From Streptosporangium saharense (lineage in GTDB: Bacteria; Actinomycetota; Actinomycetes; Streptosporangiales; Streptosporangiaceae): DNA of 64,000 bases. Position 1 is the first letter of the stretch. Every line of letters begins with the position of its first letter. The position numbers were made by a program, and so were the translations under genes. Below are positions 8,063 through 16,173 of the stretch, piece after piece. The stretch covers positions 124,001 through 188,000 of the forward strand of contig NZ_JACHJP010000013.1 of NCBI RefSeq assembly GCF_014203715.1, in the 5' to 3' direction. Under the pieces are notes generated by a model that had not been told where the DNA came from, did no database searches, and was given only the letters and a program-made list of their open reading frames with translations.

Positions 8063-10603
8063 GTGACGATCCCGGCCATTCCCCTGAAGTTGACCGCGCC
8101 CCCACCGGGCTGGACGGTCGAGGCCGACGTCGTCGTGGTCGGCTCAGGCGTCGCGGGGCTCACCCTCGCGCTGCGCTACACCGTCCTCGACCCCGGCGCG
8201 AAGGTCCTGGTCGTCACCAAGGACGTGCTCTCCTCGGGTTCGACGCGCTGGGCCCAGGGCGGCATCGCCGCCGTGCTCGACCCGGCCGACACCCCCGAGG
8301 AACACCTGTCGGACACCCTCGTCGCCGGGGTCGGCCTGTGCGACGAGGAGGCGGTGCGCGTCCTGGTCACCGAGGGTCCCGGCGCGCTGCGCGAGCTGAT
8401 CGCGACCGGCGCCAGGTTCGACACCGACGCCGCGGGCGAGCTGCAGCTCACCAGGGAGGGCGGCCACCGGCGCGACCGCATCGTGCACGCGGGCGGCGAC
8501 GCCACCGGGGCCGAGGTGCAGCGGGCGCTGGTCAAGGCCGTCGGCGAGTCGTCGATCCAGGTGATCGAACACGCCCTGGTGCTCGACCTGCTCAAGGACG
8601 CCGAGGGCCGGGCGGCCGGGGTGACCCTGCACGTCATGGGCGAGGGCGAACGCGACGGCGTCGGCGCGGTCAGGGCCGGGGCCGTGGTGCTCGCCACCGG
8701 CGGCATGGGCCAGGTCTACGCCGCGACCACCAACCCCGTCGTCTCGACCGGGGACGGCGTCGCGCTCGCGCTGCGGGCCGGAGCCGTGGTCAGGGACCTG
8801 GAGTTCGTCCAGTTCCACCCGACCGTGCTCTGGCTCGGCGGAGACTCGACCGGCCAGCAGCCGTTGGTCTCCGAGGCGGTCAGGGGCGAGGGCGCCGTAC
8901 TGGTCGACGCCGAGGGCGACCGCTTCATGAAGGACGTCCACGAGCTGGCCGACCTGGCGCCCCGCGACGTCGTGGCCAAGGCCATCACGCGACGGATGCG
9001 CGAGACCGGCACAGAGCACATGTATCTCGACGCCAGGCACTTCGGCGAGGAGAAGTGGCGCACCCGCTTCCCGACGATCCACGCGGTCTGTCTTGAGCAC
9101 GGGATCGACCCGGTCACCCAGCTCATCCCCGTCGCCCCGGCCTCCCACTACGCCAGCGGCGGCGTCAGGACCGATCTGCGGGGCCGTACCAGCGTGCCGG
9201 GACTTTATGCGTGCGGCGAGGTGGCCTGCACCGGGGTGCACGGCGCCAACAGGCTGGCCTCCAACTCGCTGCTCGAAGGGCTGGTCTTCGCCCGCCGCAT
9301 CGCCGACGACATCCACGCCGAGCACGCCGTACGGCCCGCGCCCGGTGAGCCGGTCGAGGACGGACGCCAGGCCGGGCTGATCGACCCCAGGGCCAGGCCC
9401 AGGATCCAGGGGCACATGAGCAGGGGCGCCGGGGTGCTGCGCGGCGCCGCCTCGCTGGGCGAGGTCGCCAAGGCGCTGCTGAGCGTCCGGTGGACCCCGG
9501 TGGCGGTCGAGCCGTGCACGGAGTCGTGGGAGACCACGAACCTGCTGACGGTCGCCTCCGCGCTGGTCGCCGCGGCCCGCGACCGGGAGGAGACCCGCGG
9601 GTCGCACTGGCGTGAGGACTTCGCGGGACGGAACGATGAGTGGTGGCTCGGGCACCTCGACGTGACCCTGACAGCGGAGGGAACGACCATGACATACGTG
9701 CCGCACGGACGGGAAGCGGACGCGCTGCCGCCGAGGGTCGAGGCGGACCTGGTCGAGGCGGGCGTCGAACCGGCCGAGATCGCGGCGCTGATCGAGGTCG
9801 CCGTGGCCGAGGACGTCCAGGAGGCGGGGGACGTCACCAGCCTCGCCACGATCCCCGAGGGGCTGTCCGCGACCGCTGACGTGGTCGCCAGGGCCGATGG
9901 CGTCGTCGCCGGGCTGGCCGTGGCCGAGGGCGTCTTCTCCCGCGTCGGCGGGGGGCGGCTGACGGTCGAGCGCGTGGTCAAGGACGGCGAGCACGTGTCG
10001 CGGGGCGACGTGCTGATGACGGTCTCGGGTCCGGCCCGCGACCTGCTGACGGCCGAGCGTACGGCGCTCAACCTGCTCACCCACCTGTCCGGCGTGGCCA
10101 CCCTGACCAACCGGTGGGTGCGGGCCGTCGAGGGCACGGGCGCGCGGATCAGGGACAGCCGCAAGACGCTTCCCGGCCTGCGGGCGCTGGAGAAGTACGC
10201 GGTGCGCTGCGGCGGCGGCGTCAACCACCGCATGTCCCTCTCGGACGCCGCGTTGATCAAGGACAACCACGTGGTCGCCGCGGGCGGGGTCGCCGAGGCC
10301 TTCCGCGCGGTCAGGGACGCCTTCCCCGGGCTGCCGATCGAGGTCGAGGTGGACAGGATCGACCAGATCGAGCCGGTCCTCGCGGAGGGGGCCCAGGAGA
10401 TCCTGCTGGACAACTTCACCGTCGAGGAGCTCTCGCGGGCCGTACGGCTGGTCGCGGGCAGGGCGAGGCTTGAGTCCAGTGGCGGGTTGACCTTGGAATC
10501 GGCTCGTGACGTGGCCGAAACAGGGGTTGACTATCTTGCGGTTGGCGCGCTGACCCACTCGGCGCCGGCCCTTGACATCGCCTTGGACCTTCGGGGGAAC
10601 TGA
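8063..10603 (+). CDS. nadB-nadC: Fused L-aspartate oxidase / nicotinate-nucleotide pyrophosphorylase (NadB-NadC)
   Basis: One uninterrupted 846-codon frame. Residues 1 to about 542 are L-aspartate oxidase: FAD-binding VVVGSGVAG near residue 25, SSGSTRWAQGGIAA, the HPT block and ASHYASGGV, ending with the NadB-type HWREDF. Residues 543-846 are quinolinate phosphoribosyltransferase, with SRKTLPGLRALEKYAV, CGGGVNHR and EVEVD. The first half oxidises aspartate to iminoaspartate; the second turns quinolinate and PRPP into nicotinate mononucleotide. NadA, which acts between them, is not in this window. The two genes are usually separate, with nadC overlapping or abutting nadB. An internal GGAGGG followed by ATG 9689 sits exactly at the domain junction. 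A sequencing error that removed a stop is a possible alternative. Confidence 0.93.
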   Translation: MTIPAIPLKLTAPPPGWTVEADVVVVGSGVAGLTLALRYTVLDPGAKVLVVTKDVLSSGSTRWAQGGIAAVLDPADTPEEHLSDTLVAGVGLCDEEAVRVLVTEGPGALRELIATGARFDTDAAGELQLTREGGHRRDRIVHAGGDATGAEVQRALVKAVGESSIQVIEHALVLDLLKDAEGRAAGVTLHVMGEGERDGVGAVRAGAVVLATGGMGQVYAATTNPVVSTGDGVALALRAGAVVRDLEFVQFHPTVLWLGGDSTGQQPLVSEAVRGEGAVLVDAEGDRFMKDVHELADLAPRDVVAKAITRRMRETGTEHMYLDARHFGEEKWRTRFPTIHAVCLEHGIDPVTQLIPVAPASHYASGGVRTDLRGRTSVPGLYACGEVACTGVHGANRLASNSLLEGLVFARRIADDIHAEHAVRPAPGEPVEDGRQAGLIDPRARPRIQGHMSRGAGVLRGAASLGEVAKALLSVRWTPVAVEPCTESWETTNLLTVASALVAAARDREETRGSHWREDFAGRNDEWWLGHLDVTLTAEGTTMTYVPHGREADALPPRVEADLVEAGVEPAEIAALIEVAVAEDVQEAGDVTSLATIPEGLSATADVVARADGVVAGLAVAEGVFSRVGGGRLTVERVVKDGEHVSRGDVLMTVSGPARDLLTAERTALNLLTHLSGVATLTNRWVRAVEGTGARIRDSRKTLPGLRALEKYAVRCGGGVNHRMSLSDAALIKDNHVVAAGGVAEAFRAVRDAFPGLPIEVEVDRIDQIEPVLAEGAQEILLDNFTVEELSRAVRLVAGRARLESSGGLTLESARDVAETGVDYLAVGALTHSAPALDIALDLRGN
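9674..9691 (+). promoter_or_regulatory. Internal ribosome-binding site and ATG at the NadB/NadC junction
   Basis: GCGGAGGGAACGACCATG lies in frame inside the fused gene, with the ATG at 9689-9691 (codon 543). The purine-rich block is spaced 7 bases from the ATG, like a normal start. It could still start a separate 304-residue NadC, or be a relic from before the fusion. Confidence 0.55.
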
Positions 10604-11385
10604 TGCTGCTCGCCATAGATGTCGGGAACACCCACACCGTCCTCGGCCTGTTCGAGGGCGAGGAGGTCATCGAGCACTGGCGCATCGCCACCGACGCCCG
10701 GCGCACCGCCGACGAGATCGCGGTCGTGCTGCAGGGGCTGCTGGGGCAGTCGCCGTTGCTCAAGGGGACCGACGTCGACGGCATCGTGCTCTGCTCGACC
10801 GTGCCGTCCGTGCTCAACGAGATGCGGGAGATGTGCCGCCGCTACTACGGCGACGTCACCGCCGTGATCGTCGAGCCGGGCATCCGCACCGGGGTCCCGG
10901 TCAGGATGGACAACCCGAAGGAGGTCGGCAGCGACCGGATCGTCAACGCCCTGGCCGCCATCCAGCTGTACGGCGGGCCGTGCGTCATCGTCGACTTCGG
11001 CACGGCCACCTCCTTCGACGCGGTCTCGGCCAAGGGCGAGTACGTCGGCGCGGTCACCGCTCCCGGGATCGAGATCTCGGTGGACGCGCTGGCCGCGGCC
11101 GGGGCACAACTGCACAAGGTCGAGCTGATCCGGCCCCGCTCGGTGATCGCCAAGAACACGGTCGAGGCGCTGCAGGCGGGCATCATCTACGGCTTCGCCG
11201 GGCAGGTGGACGGCATCGTCGAGCGGATGGCGGCCGAGCTCGCCGAGGACCCCGACGAGGTCACCGTGGTCGCCACCGGCAGCGCGGCGCCCCTGGTGGT
11301 GAGCGAGGCGCGCTCGGTCGACGTGCACGAGCCGTGGCTCACGCTCATCGGCCTGCGGCTCATCTACCACCGCAACACCCCGTAG
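10603..11385 (+). CDS. coaX: Type III pantothenate kinase
   Basis: A 260-residue ASKHA-fold kinase for the first step of CoA synthesis from pantothenate. Family blocks visible are the N-terminal phosphate loop DVGNTHT (residues 6-12), GSDRIVNALAA, the catalytic DFGTATSFD and the VTAPGIEIS loop. Type III kinases are not inhibited by CoA and need a monovalent cation. The ATG overlaps the nadB-nadC stop (TGATG), so the NAD and CoA cofactor genes are translationally coupled. Confidence 0.96.
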   Translation: MLLAIDVGNTHTVLGLFEGEEVIEHWRIATDARRTADEIAVVLQGLLGQSPLLKGTDVDGIVLCSTVPSVLNEMREMCRRYYGDVTAVIVEPGIRTGVPVRMDNPKEVGSDRIVNALAAIQLYGGPCVIVDFGTATSFDAVSAKGEYVGAVTAPGIEISVDALAAAGAQLHKVELIRPRSVIAKNTVEALQAGIIYGFAGQVDGIVERMAAELAEDPDEVTVVATGSAAPLVVSEARSVDVHEPWLTLIGLRLIYHRNTP

Positions 11386-11423
11386 GCCCCCGTCACGGCG
11401 AAGAACGCCCTGCCGGACATCGG

Positions 11424-11429
11424 TAACCT
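11424..11429 (+). promoter_or_regulatory. -10 element of a probable leaderless lysS promoter
   Basis: TAACCT ends six bases before the GTG of lysS. With no purine-rich ribosome site in between, transcription would start at or next to the start codon. No clear -35 hexamer was seen. Confidence 0.45.
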
Positions 11430-11435
11430 TGTCCT

Positions 11436-12938
11436 GTGACCGATGAAGTGACCACCCCAGCCGACGATCTGCCGGAGCAGATGCGCGTGCGCCGGGAGAA
11501 GCTCGACCGTCTCCGCTCGGAGGGCGTCGAGCCGTACCCGGTGAACTTCCCGCGCACCGCGACCAACGGTGAGATCCGCGAGAAATACGCCGGTCTTGAG
11601 GCCGACACCGCGACCGGCGACAGGGTTGGCGTCACCGGGCGGGTCATGCTGTCGCGCACGGGCGGCAAGCTCTGCTTCGCCACGATCCGTGACGGCTCCG
11701 CCGACCTCCAGGTCATGATCTCCCTGGACCGGGTCGGCGAGGAGTCCCTGGCGGCGTGGAAGCGCGACGTCGACCTCGGCGACCAGATCGGCGTCGAGGG
11801 CGAGGTCATCACCTCCCGCAGGGGCGAGCTGTCGATCCTTGCCGAAAGCTGGGCGATCACCTCCAAGTGCCTGCGTCCGCTGCCGGACAAGCACGCCGGG
11901 CTCACCGACCCCGAGGCGCGGGTCCGTCAGCGCTACGTGGACCTCATCGTCAACGACGAGGCGCGCACGATGGCCTACACCCGCAGCGCGGTCGTGCGGT
12001 CCATCCGTGACTTCTGGCACGAGGAGGGGTTCCTGGAGGTCGAGACGCCGATGCTCCAGCCGATCCACGGCGGGGCGGCGGCCAGGCCGTTCAAGACCCA
12101 CATCAACGCCTACGACATGGAGCTCTACCTCCGCATCGCGATCGAGCTCTACCTCAAGCGGCTCGTGGTGGGCGGCATCGAGAAGGTCTTCGAGATCAAC
12201 CGCAACTTCCGCAACGAGGGCGCGGACGCCACCCACAACCCCGAGTTCACGATGATGGAGGCCTACGGCACCTATCTCGACTACAACGGGATCGCGGACC
12301 TGACCCAGCGGATGATCCAGAAGGCGGTCGTGGCAGCCCTGGGGCACTCCGTGGTGGTCCACGAGGGCCAGGAGATCGACCTGGGGCTGCCGGTGTGGCC
12401 GAGGGTGACGGTCTACGGCTCGGTCTCGACGGCGCTCGGCGAGGAGATCACGACCGAGACCCCGCTCGACCAGGTCCGCAAGCTCGCCGACGCGCACGAC
12501 GTCCACTGGGACGCCAAGTGGGGTCAGGGCAAGCTCGTGCAGGAGCTGTTCGAGGAGCTCGTCGAGCACACCCTCGTCCAGCCCACGTTCGTCATGGACT
12601 ACCCGCTGGAGACCTCCCCGCTGGCCAGGACGCACCGTGACAACCCGCTGCTGACCGAGAAGTGGGACCTGATCGGGTTCGGCACCGAGCTGGGCACCGG
12701 TTACTCGGAGCTGAGCGACCCGATCGAGCAGCGCCGCCGCCTCACCGAGCAGTCCCTGCTCGCGGCGGGTGGCGACCCCGAGGCCATGCAGCTCGACGAG
12801 GACTTCCTCACCGCCCTTGAGTACGCCATGCCGCCGACCGGTGGCGTCGGGGTCGGCGTGGACCGTCTGATCATGGCCTTCACCGGTAAGAACATCCGCG
12901 AGACCATCCTGTTCCCGCTGGTCAAGCCCACGGGCTGA
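11436..12938 (+). CDS. lysS: Lysine--tRNA ligase, class II
   Basis: The 500-residue enzyme charges tRNA-Lys. An N-terminal OB-fold anticodon-binding domain (about residues 50-150) precedes the class II catalytic core, with motif 1 around VETPMLQPIHGGAAARPF, motif 2 with FRNEGADATHNPEF and motif 3 with GVGVDRLIMAFT. The GTG at 11436 follows a TAACCT hexamer by six bases and has no Shine-Dalgarno, suggesting a leaderless message. A strong hairpin follows the stop. Confidence 0.97.
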   Translation: MTDEVTTPADDLPEQMRVRREKLDRLRSEGVEPYPVNFPRTATNGEIREKYAGLEADTATGDRVGVTGRVMLSRTGGKLCFATIRDGSADLQVMISLDRVGEESLAAWKRDVDLGDQIGVEGEVITSRRGELSILAESWAITSKCLRPLPDKHAGLTDPEARVRQRYVDLIVNDEARTMAYTRSAVVRSIRDFWHEEGFLEVETPMLQPIHGGAAARPFKTHINAYDMELYLRIAIELYLKRLVVGGIEKVFEINRNFRNEGADATHNPEFTMMEAYGTYLDYNGIADLTQRMIQKAVVAALGHSVVVHEGQEIDLGLPVWPRVTVYGSVSTALGEEITTETPLDQVRKLADAHDVHWDAKWGQGKLVQELFEELVEHTLVQPTFVMDYPLETSPLARTHRDNPLLTEKWDLIGFGTELGTGYSELSDPIEQRRRLTEQSLLAAGGDPEAMQLDEDFLTALEYAMPPTGGVGVGVDRLIMAFTGKNIRETILFPLVKPTG

Positions 12939-12958
12939 CCTTACGAGCACCGCGTCCG

Positions 12959-13001
12959 GGCCCGTCGCCCGGCCTCCTCACGGTAGGCCGGGCGGCGGGC
13001 C
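12959..13001 (+). terminator. Hairpin terminator after lysS
   Basis: A 17-base stem (12959-12975 with 12985-13001, one G-T wobble) and a 9-base loop follow the lysS stop by about 20 bases. There is no T-tract, which is usual for actinobacterial terminators. Confidence 0.65.
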
Positions 13002-13550
13002 CGGTCTCGTGCGGCCTGTGTTCTGATTGGGGCCAAACGAAAGCCGGAAACTCTATTTCCAGCGTGTTCGATACGGCCAGATGAACGGAGGGTTACGCCA
13101 GATTTGTGCCGAATGACGCAAATCTGGGGTAGGCCATCCTCCCATTGCGGGGGGTTTCCCTCCGTCACGTCAAGGGGTAGGGCGCCGTCCCGCGCGACAT
13201 ACGGAAGAAGTCGGCTTTTTCCGACTAAATTCACATATAGGGCGCAGCCGTACGGCTGGCGCACGACGCTCCCGGCCCCGGCGGGGCCCTGGCGAAACCT
13301 TGTTCTACGAGGACCTGGTCGGCGGCGGGTGCCCTCGGTAGCGGGCCCTGGCTTGTCCGTGACTTAACCATAAAGGCGCCGACATATCATGAGTACTTCA
13401 CGTAGCGCCCACTATGTCAACAGCGCGTGCTACCTCTATGAAGAGTGGAACTTGACGACCTTTGAACAAGCCGTTTACCGTTCCTGACGGGCGACACTGA
13501 TTCCAGACAACTCACGCCTCGATTAGCAGGTGCGGGGGGAGCGACTCCAG
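13002..13550. other. Intergenic region with a promoter for the small HTH gene
   Basis: No credible gene is seen. The second half is less GC-rich and holds a promoter candidate for the gene at 13551: -35 TTGACG at 13452-13457 and -10 TACCGT at 13476-13481 with an 18-base spacer. A GACATA/TATGTC pair (13381-13386 and 13413-13418) lies further upstream. Confidence 0.4.
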
Positions 13551-13799
13551 ATGGCATATCCCGAAGTGGATTCCCGTCGCGGCGACAGCCTCCTGGGCAT
13601 GGGCGAGATCGGCCTCAAAGACGAGGACCTCGTGCTGCTGGCGGAGCTGGCCAAGGGCGTCACGGTCGACCGGGTCGGACGCCGCCTCGACATCAGCGGC
13701 AGGACGGTCCGCCGCAGGCTGCGCGGGATCTGCGACCGCATCGGCGTCGCGACGGCCATCGAGGCCGTCGCCTGGGCAGCCCGCAGACGCCTCATCTGA
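13551..13799 (+). CDS. Small LuxR-like helix-turn-helix protein
   Basis: An 82-residue protein. After a short N-terminus, residues 25-80 (LKDEDLVLLAELAKGVTVDRVGRRL and SGRTVRRRLRGICDRIG) resemble the LuxR/GerE DNA-binding helices, with no receiver or sensor domain. It may be a stand-alone DNA-binding regulator or a partner of another protein. ATG 13551 is preceded by GGGGGAG; GTG 13530 is an alternative start. No operon partner: the next gene is on the other strand. Confidence 0.75.
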   Translation: MAYPEVDSRRGDSLLGMGEIGLKDEDLVLLAELAKGVTVDRVGRRLDISGRTVRRRLRGICDRIGVATAIEAVAWAARRRLI

Positions 13800-13930
13800 G
13801 GCGAGCCTTACCCGATGCCGTCCCCGGTCTCCGCGGACGGCAGGAGCCCGCTGAGGGGCCGCTGTGGCCGTACACGAAGCGGGTCCGCCCTTTCCCCAGT
13901 CATCGACTGGGGATTCGGGCGGTCGGCGGC

Positions 13931-14977
13931 TCAGTCGGCGATGCGCACCCCGCCCGCGAAGGGGCGGTTGTCGATCGGCGCGATGTGGATGACGTCACCG
14001 GTCTGCGGCGCGTGGACCATGAGGCCCGCGCCGATGTAGATCCCGACGTGGTGCAGGTCCCCGTAGAAGAAGACGAGGTCCCCGGGGCGCAGCTCGCTCC
14101 TGGAGACGTGGGTGCCCGCCGTCCACTGGTCGCCGGTGTAGTGCGGCAGGCTGATGCCGACCTTCTGGTAGGCCCACATCACCAGCCCGGAGCAGTCGAA
14201 GGAGTTGGGGCCCTCGGCTCCCCACACGTACGGCTTGAGCTGCTGGGTGAGGGCCCAGCGGGCGGCCTCCGCGGCCTTGCCGCTGCCCATGATCGGCACG
14301 TTGACCCTGACCCGGCTGCCCCGGTTGCGTCCGGCCTGCGAGCGCACCTCGGTGAACAGGTCGCTCTCGACCCGCTTCACCAGACGCTCGATCTTGGTAC
14401 GGCGGTCGCCGAGGTCGGCCAGCAGGTCCTTGACCTCGTCGGTGCGGGCCTTGGCGCTGGCCTGCGCGCGCTGCGCGGTCTCGATCGCCTTGCTGACCTG
14501 CGCCACCTCCTCGCTCTGCTGCTGCTGGAGCGCGTAGTTCGTGGTGGCCTGGTCGAGGAAGGTGTCGGGGTTGGACGACTGGGTGAAGGCGAGCGCCGAG
14601 GCGAGCCCACCGGCCATGTAGGTGCTCTGGGCGAGCAGGGTGGCCTTCGTGCGCCGCTCGGCGAGCTGTGACTCGCTGACGGCGAGGGTCTTCTTCGCGC
14701 TCTCCGCGGCGCGCTGCGCCTGCTTGAGCTTGACCCGCCCGCCGTTGTACTGCTCGCTGAGCGTCTCGATCTCGGTGTGCAGCTTCTCGGCCTGCTTGGC
14801 GAGCTCCTGCAGGCTCGGCTTCGGCTCGGCGGTCGCGGTGAAGGGGGTGCCGAGGAGCAGGGCGGCGAAGGCGAGCCCGGCGATCACCACCTTGTGTGGC
14901 GGCCTGCGCACCCGGTGTTCTCGATGGCGGGCGTTCCTGCCCGCACTCTCTCTCCCACGGTTGCGCGTGCGCTTCAC
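13931..14977 (-). CDS. Secreted NlpC/P60 peptidoglycan endopeptidase
   Basis: A 348-residue cell-wall hydrolase expected to cut stem peptides. It has a long basic leader, a signal helix (VVIAGLAFAALLLGTPFTATA), an extended coiled coil (about residues 55-215, typical of RipA/Cwl hydrolases) and a C-terminal NlpC/P60 domain. Catalytic Cys lies in FDCSGLV, His in LHHVGIYIG and the third polar residue (His) in MVHAPQ. The start is GTG 14977 with GAGGAG at good spacing; TTG 14980 is the alternative. A c-di-AMP riboswitch precedes it on the same strand, so expression should follow c-di-AMP made by DisA. Confidence 0.93.
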   Translation of the reverse strand: MKRTRNRGRESAGRNARHREHRVRRPPHKVVIAGLAFAALLLGTPFTATAEPKPSLQELAKQAEKLHTEIETLSEQYNGGRVKLKQAQRAAESAKKTLAVSESQLAERRTKATLLAQSTYMAGGLASALAFTQSSNPDTFLDQATTNYALQQQQSEEVAQVSKAIETAQRAQASAKARTDEVKDLLADLGDRRTKIERLVKRVESDLFTEVRSQAGRNRGSRVRVNVPIMGSGKAAEAARWALTQQLKPYVWGAEGPNSFDCSGLVMWAYQKVGISLPHYTGDQWTAGTHVSRSELRPGDLVFFYGDLHHVGIYIGAGLMVHAPQTGDVIHIAPIDNRPFAGGVRIAD

Positions 14978-14999
14978 CAACAGGCTCCTCTCTCGGCCG

Positions 15000-15122
15000 C
15001 CTACCGGGTTAGCTGACGGGTTCGGGCCGAGGCAGCCCTACCGGAGCGCCGGTGGCACTTCGGATTCACCCCGGGGGACGGCTGGAGGGTGGGTCCCCGG
15101 TTCCCCGAGTCGGGGATTCGGC
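15000..15122 (-). ncRNA. ydaO/yuaA c-di-AMP riboswitch upstream of the NlpC/P60 gene
   Basis: Read on the minus strand, this region shows the ydaO-class hallmarks in order: GGGGAACC, ACCC, GGGGTGAATCC, AGGGCTGCC, CGAACCCGTCAGCTAACC and a closing GGTAGGC. It ends about 25 bases before the hydrolase start. This class binds c-di-AMP and in actinobacteria usually precedes resuscitation-promoting factors and NlpC/P60 or other wall hydrolases, normally lowering expression when c-di-AMP is high. No expression platform was modelled. Confidence 0.9.
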
Positions 15123-15468
15123 GGCGCAGCACTTTACGGGTGCTGACATCGAGGACGGACATTAGTGCAATTGGCGGTTCATGCTCAACCAGAACTGCGA
15201 AGTCGGTAGAGCTTTCGCAACTGAAATGTCACGGGCAGGTCACGCCATTTCATGATCGACATATGTGTCACGCTGGTCATCCTTCTTTCCCGACCGCCGA
15301 AGGGGAGGTCTTCGCAGGTCCGCGCTCCTGTGAAAGATCGACTACGCCGGGGTTCCCGGGGTGCCGTTCCCGCCGTGGTAGAGGTGCCGACGGTCATCTG
15401 GTGAACCCCGTGGTCGAGTTAAGGGCGGGCCGTAAACGAGCGGTGACGAGGACGTACTCTGATCAGTC
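15123..15468. other. Intergenic region between the riboswitch and the acetyltransferase gene
   Basis: About 345 bases without a credible gene. It should hold the divergent promoters of the hydrolase (minus strand, upstream of the riboswitch) and of the acetyltransferase. A -10-like TACTCT at 15455-15460 is eight bases before the ATG at 15469. Nothing else was recognised. Confidence 0.4.
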
Positions 15469-16053
15469 ATGGAGCAGGTTGCGCAGCAGTCCCCTGACCT
15501 CGCCGAGGTTCCCGAGGACGCCCCCGTCGATGTCACGGCCGAGGTCACCGTGCGCCGCGCCAGGACGCCGGACGTCCGCGCCATCCGCCGCCTGGTCGAC
15601 ACCTACGCCGGGGCGGGGCCGCGCCTGCTGGAGAAGGCGACCGTCACCCTCTACGAGGACATCCAGGAGTTCTGGGTGGCCGACCTGGGAGGGGAGATCG
15701 TCGGCTGCGGCGCGCTGCACGTCCTGTGGGAGGACCTGGCCGAGATCCGCACGGTCGCCGTCGATCCCGCCTGCCGGGGCCTGGGCATCGGCCACCGGAT
15801 TGTCTCCAGCCTCATCCGCACCGCGGGGGATCTCGGGCTGCGCAGGGTCTTCTGTCTCACCTTCGAGATCAATTTCTTCGCGAGACACGGATTCAGGGAG
15901 ATCCAGGGCACGCCCGTCTCTCCCGAGGTCTACGCGGAACTTCTCGCCTCCTATGACGAAGGTGTGGCAGAGTTCCTTGATCTGGAGCACGTCAAGCCGA
16001 ACACCTTGGGAAACACCCGCATGCTGCTCCATCTGACACCGCGGGGCGACTGA
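15469..16053 (+). CDS. argA: Amino-acid N-acetyltransferase, short actinobacterial ArgA type
   Basis: A 194-residue GNAT protein whose core matches the single-domain N-acetylglutamate synthases of actinobacteria (Rv2747 type). It has the acetyl-CoA loop RGLGIG, IRTVAVDP before it and the characteristic CLTFEINFFARHGF. It would make N-acetylglutamate for arginine synthesis. The other arg genes are not here, so the specific role rests on sequence resemblance. No Shine-Dalgarno is visible; a TACTCT hexamer eight bases upstream of the ATG suggests a leaderless message. Confidence 0.85.
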   Translation: MEQVAQQSPDLAEVPEDAPVDVTAEVTVRRARTPDVRAIRRLVDTYAGAGPRLLEKATVTLYEDIQEFWVADLGGEIVGCGALHVLWEDLAEIRTVAVDPACRGLGIGHRIVSSLIRTAGDLGLRRVFCLTFEINFFARHGFREIQGTPVSPEVYAELLASYDEGVAEFLDLEHVKPNTLGNTRMLLHLTPRGD

Positions 16054-16173
16054 GCTGACTGCGGTGCTGACTGATCGGAAAGGTGACTGTTGTTACCTAT
16101 GTCGATACGTTGTGCACCAGCAAGCATGTGAGTCTGACATGTGCCACATGCGCAGTCGAAGTGAGGTGACGCG

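Noticed and set aside
8144-10558. An 804-codon open frame on the minus strand
   Set aside because: It is the antisense shadow of nadB-nadC; its composition is low-complexity His/Asp/Gly/Arg, as expected from reversed coding DNA.
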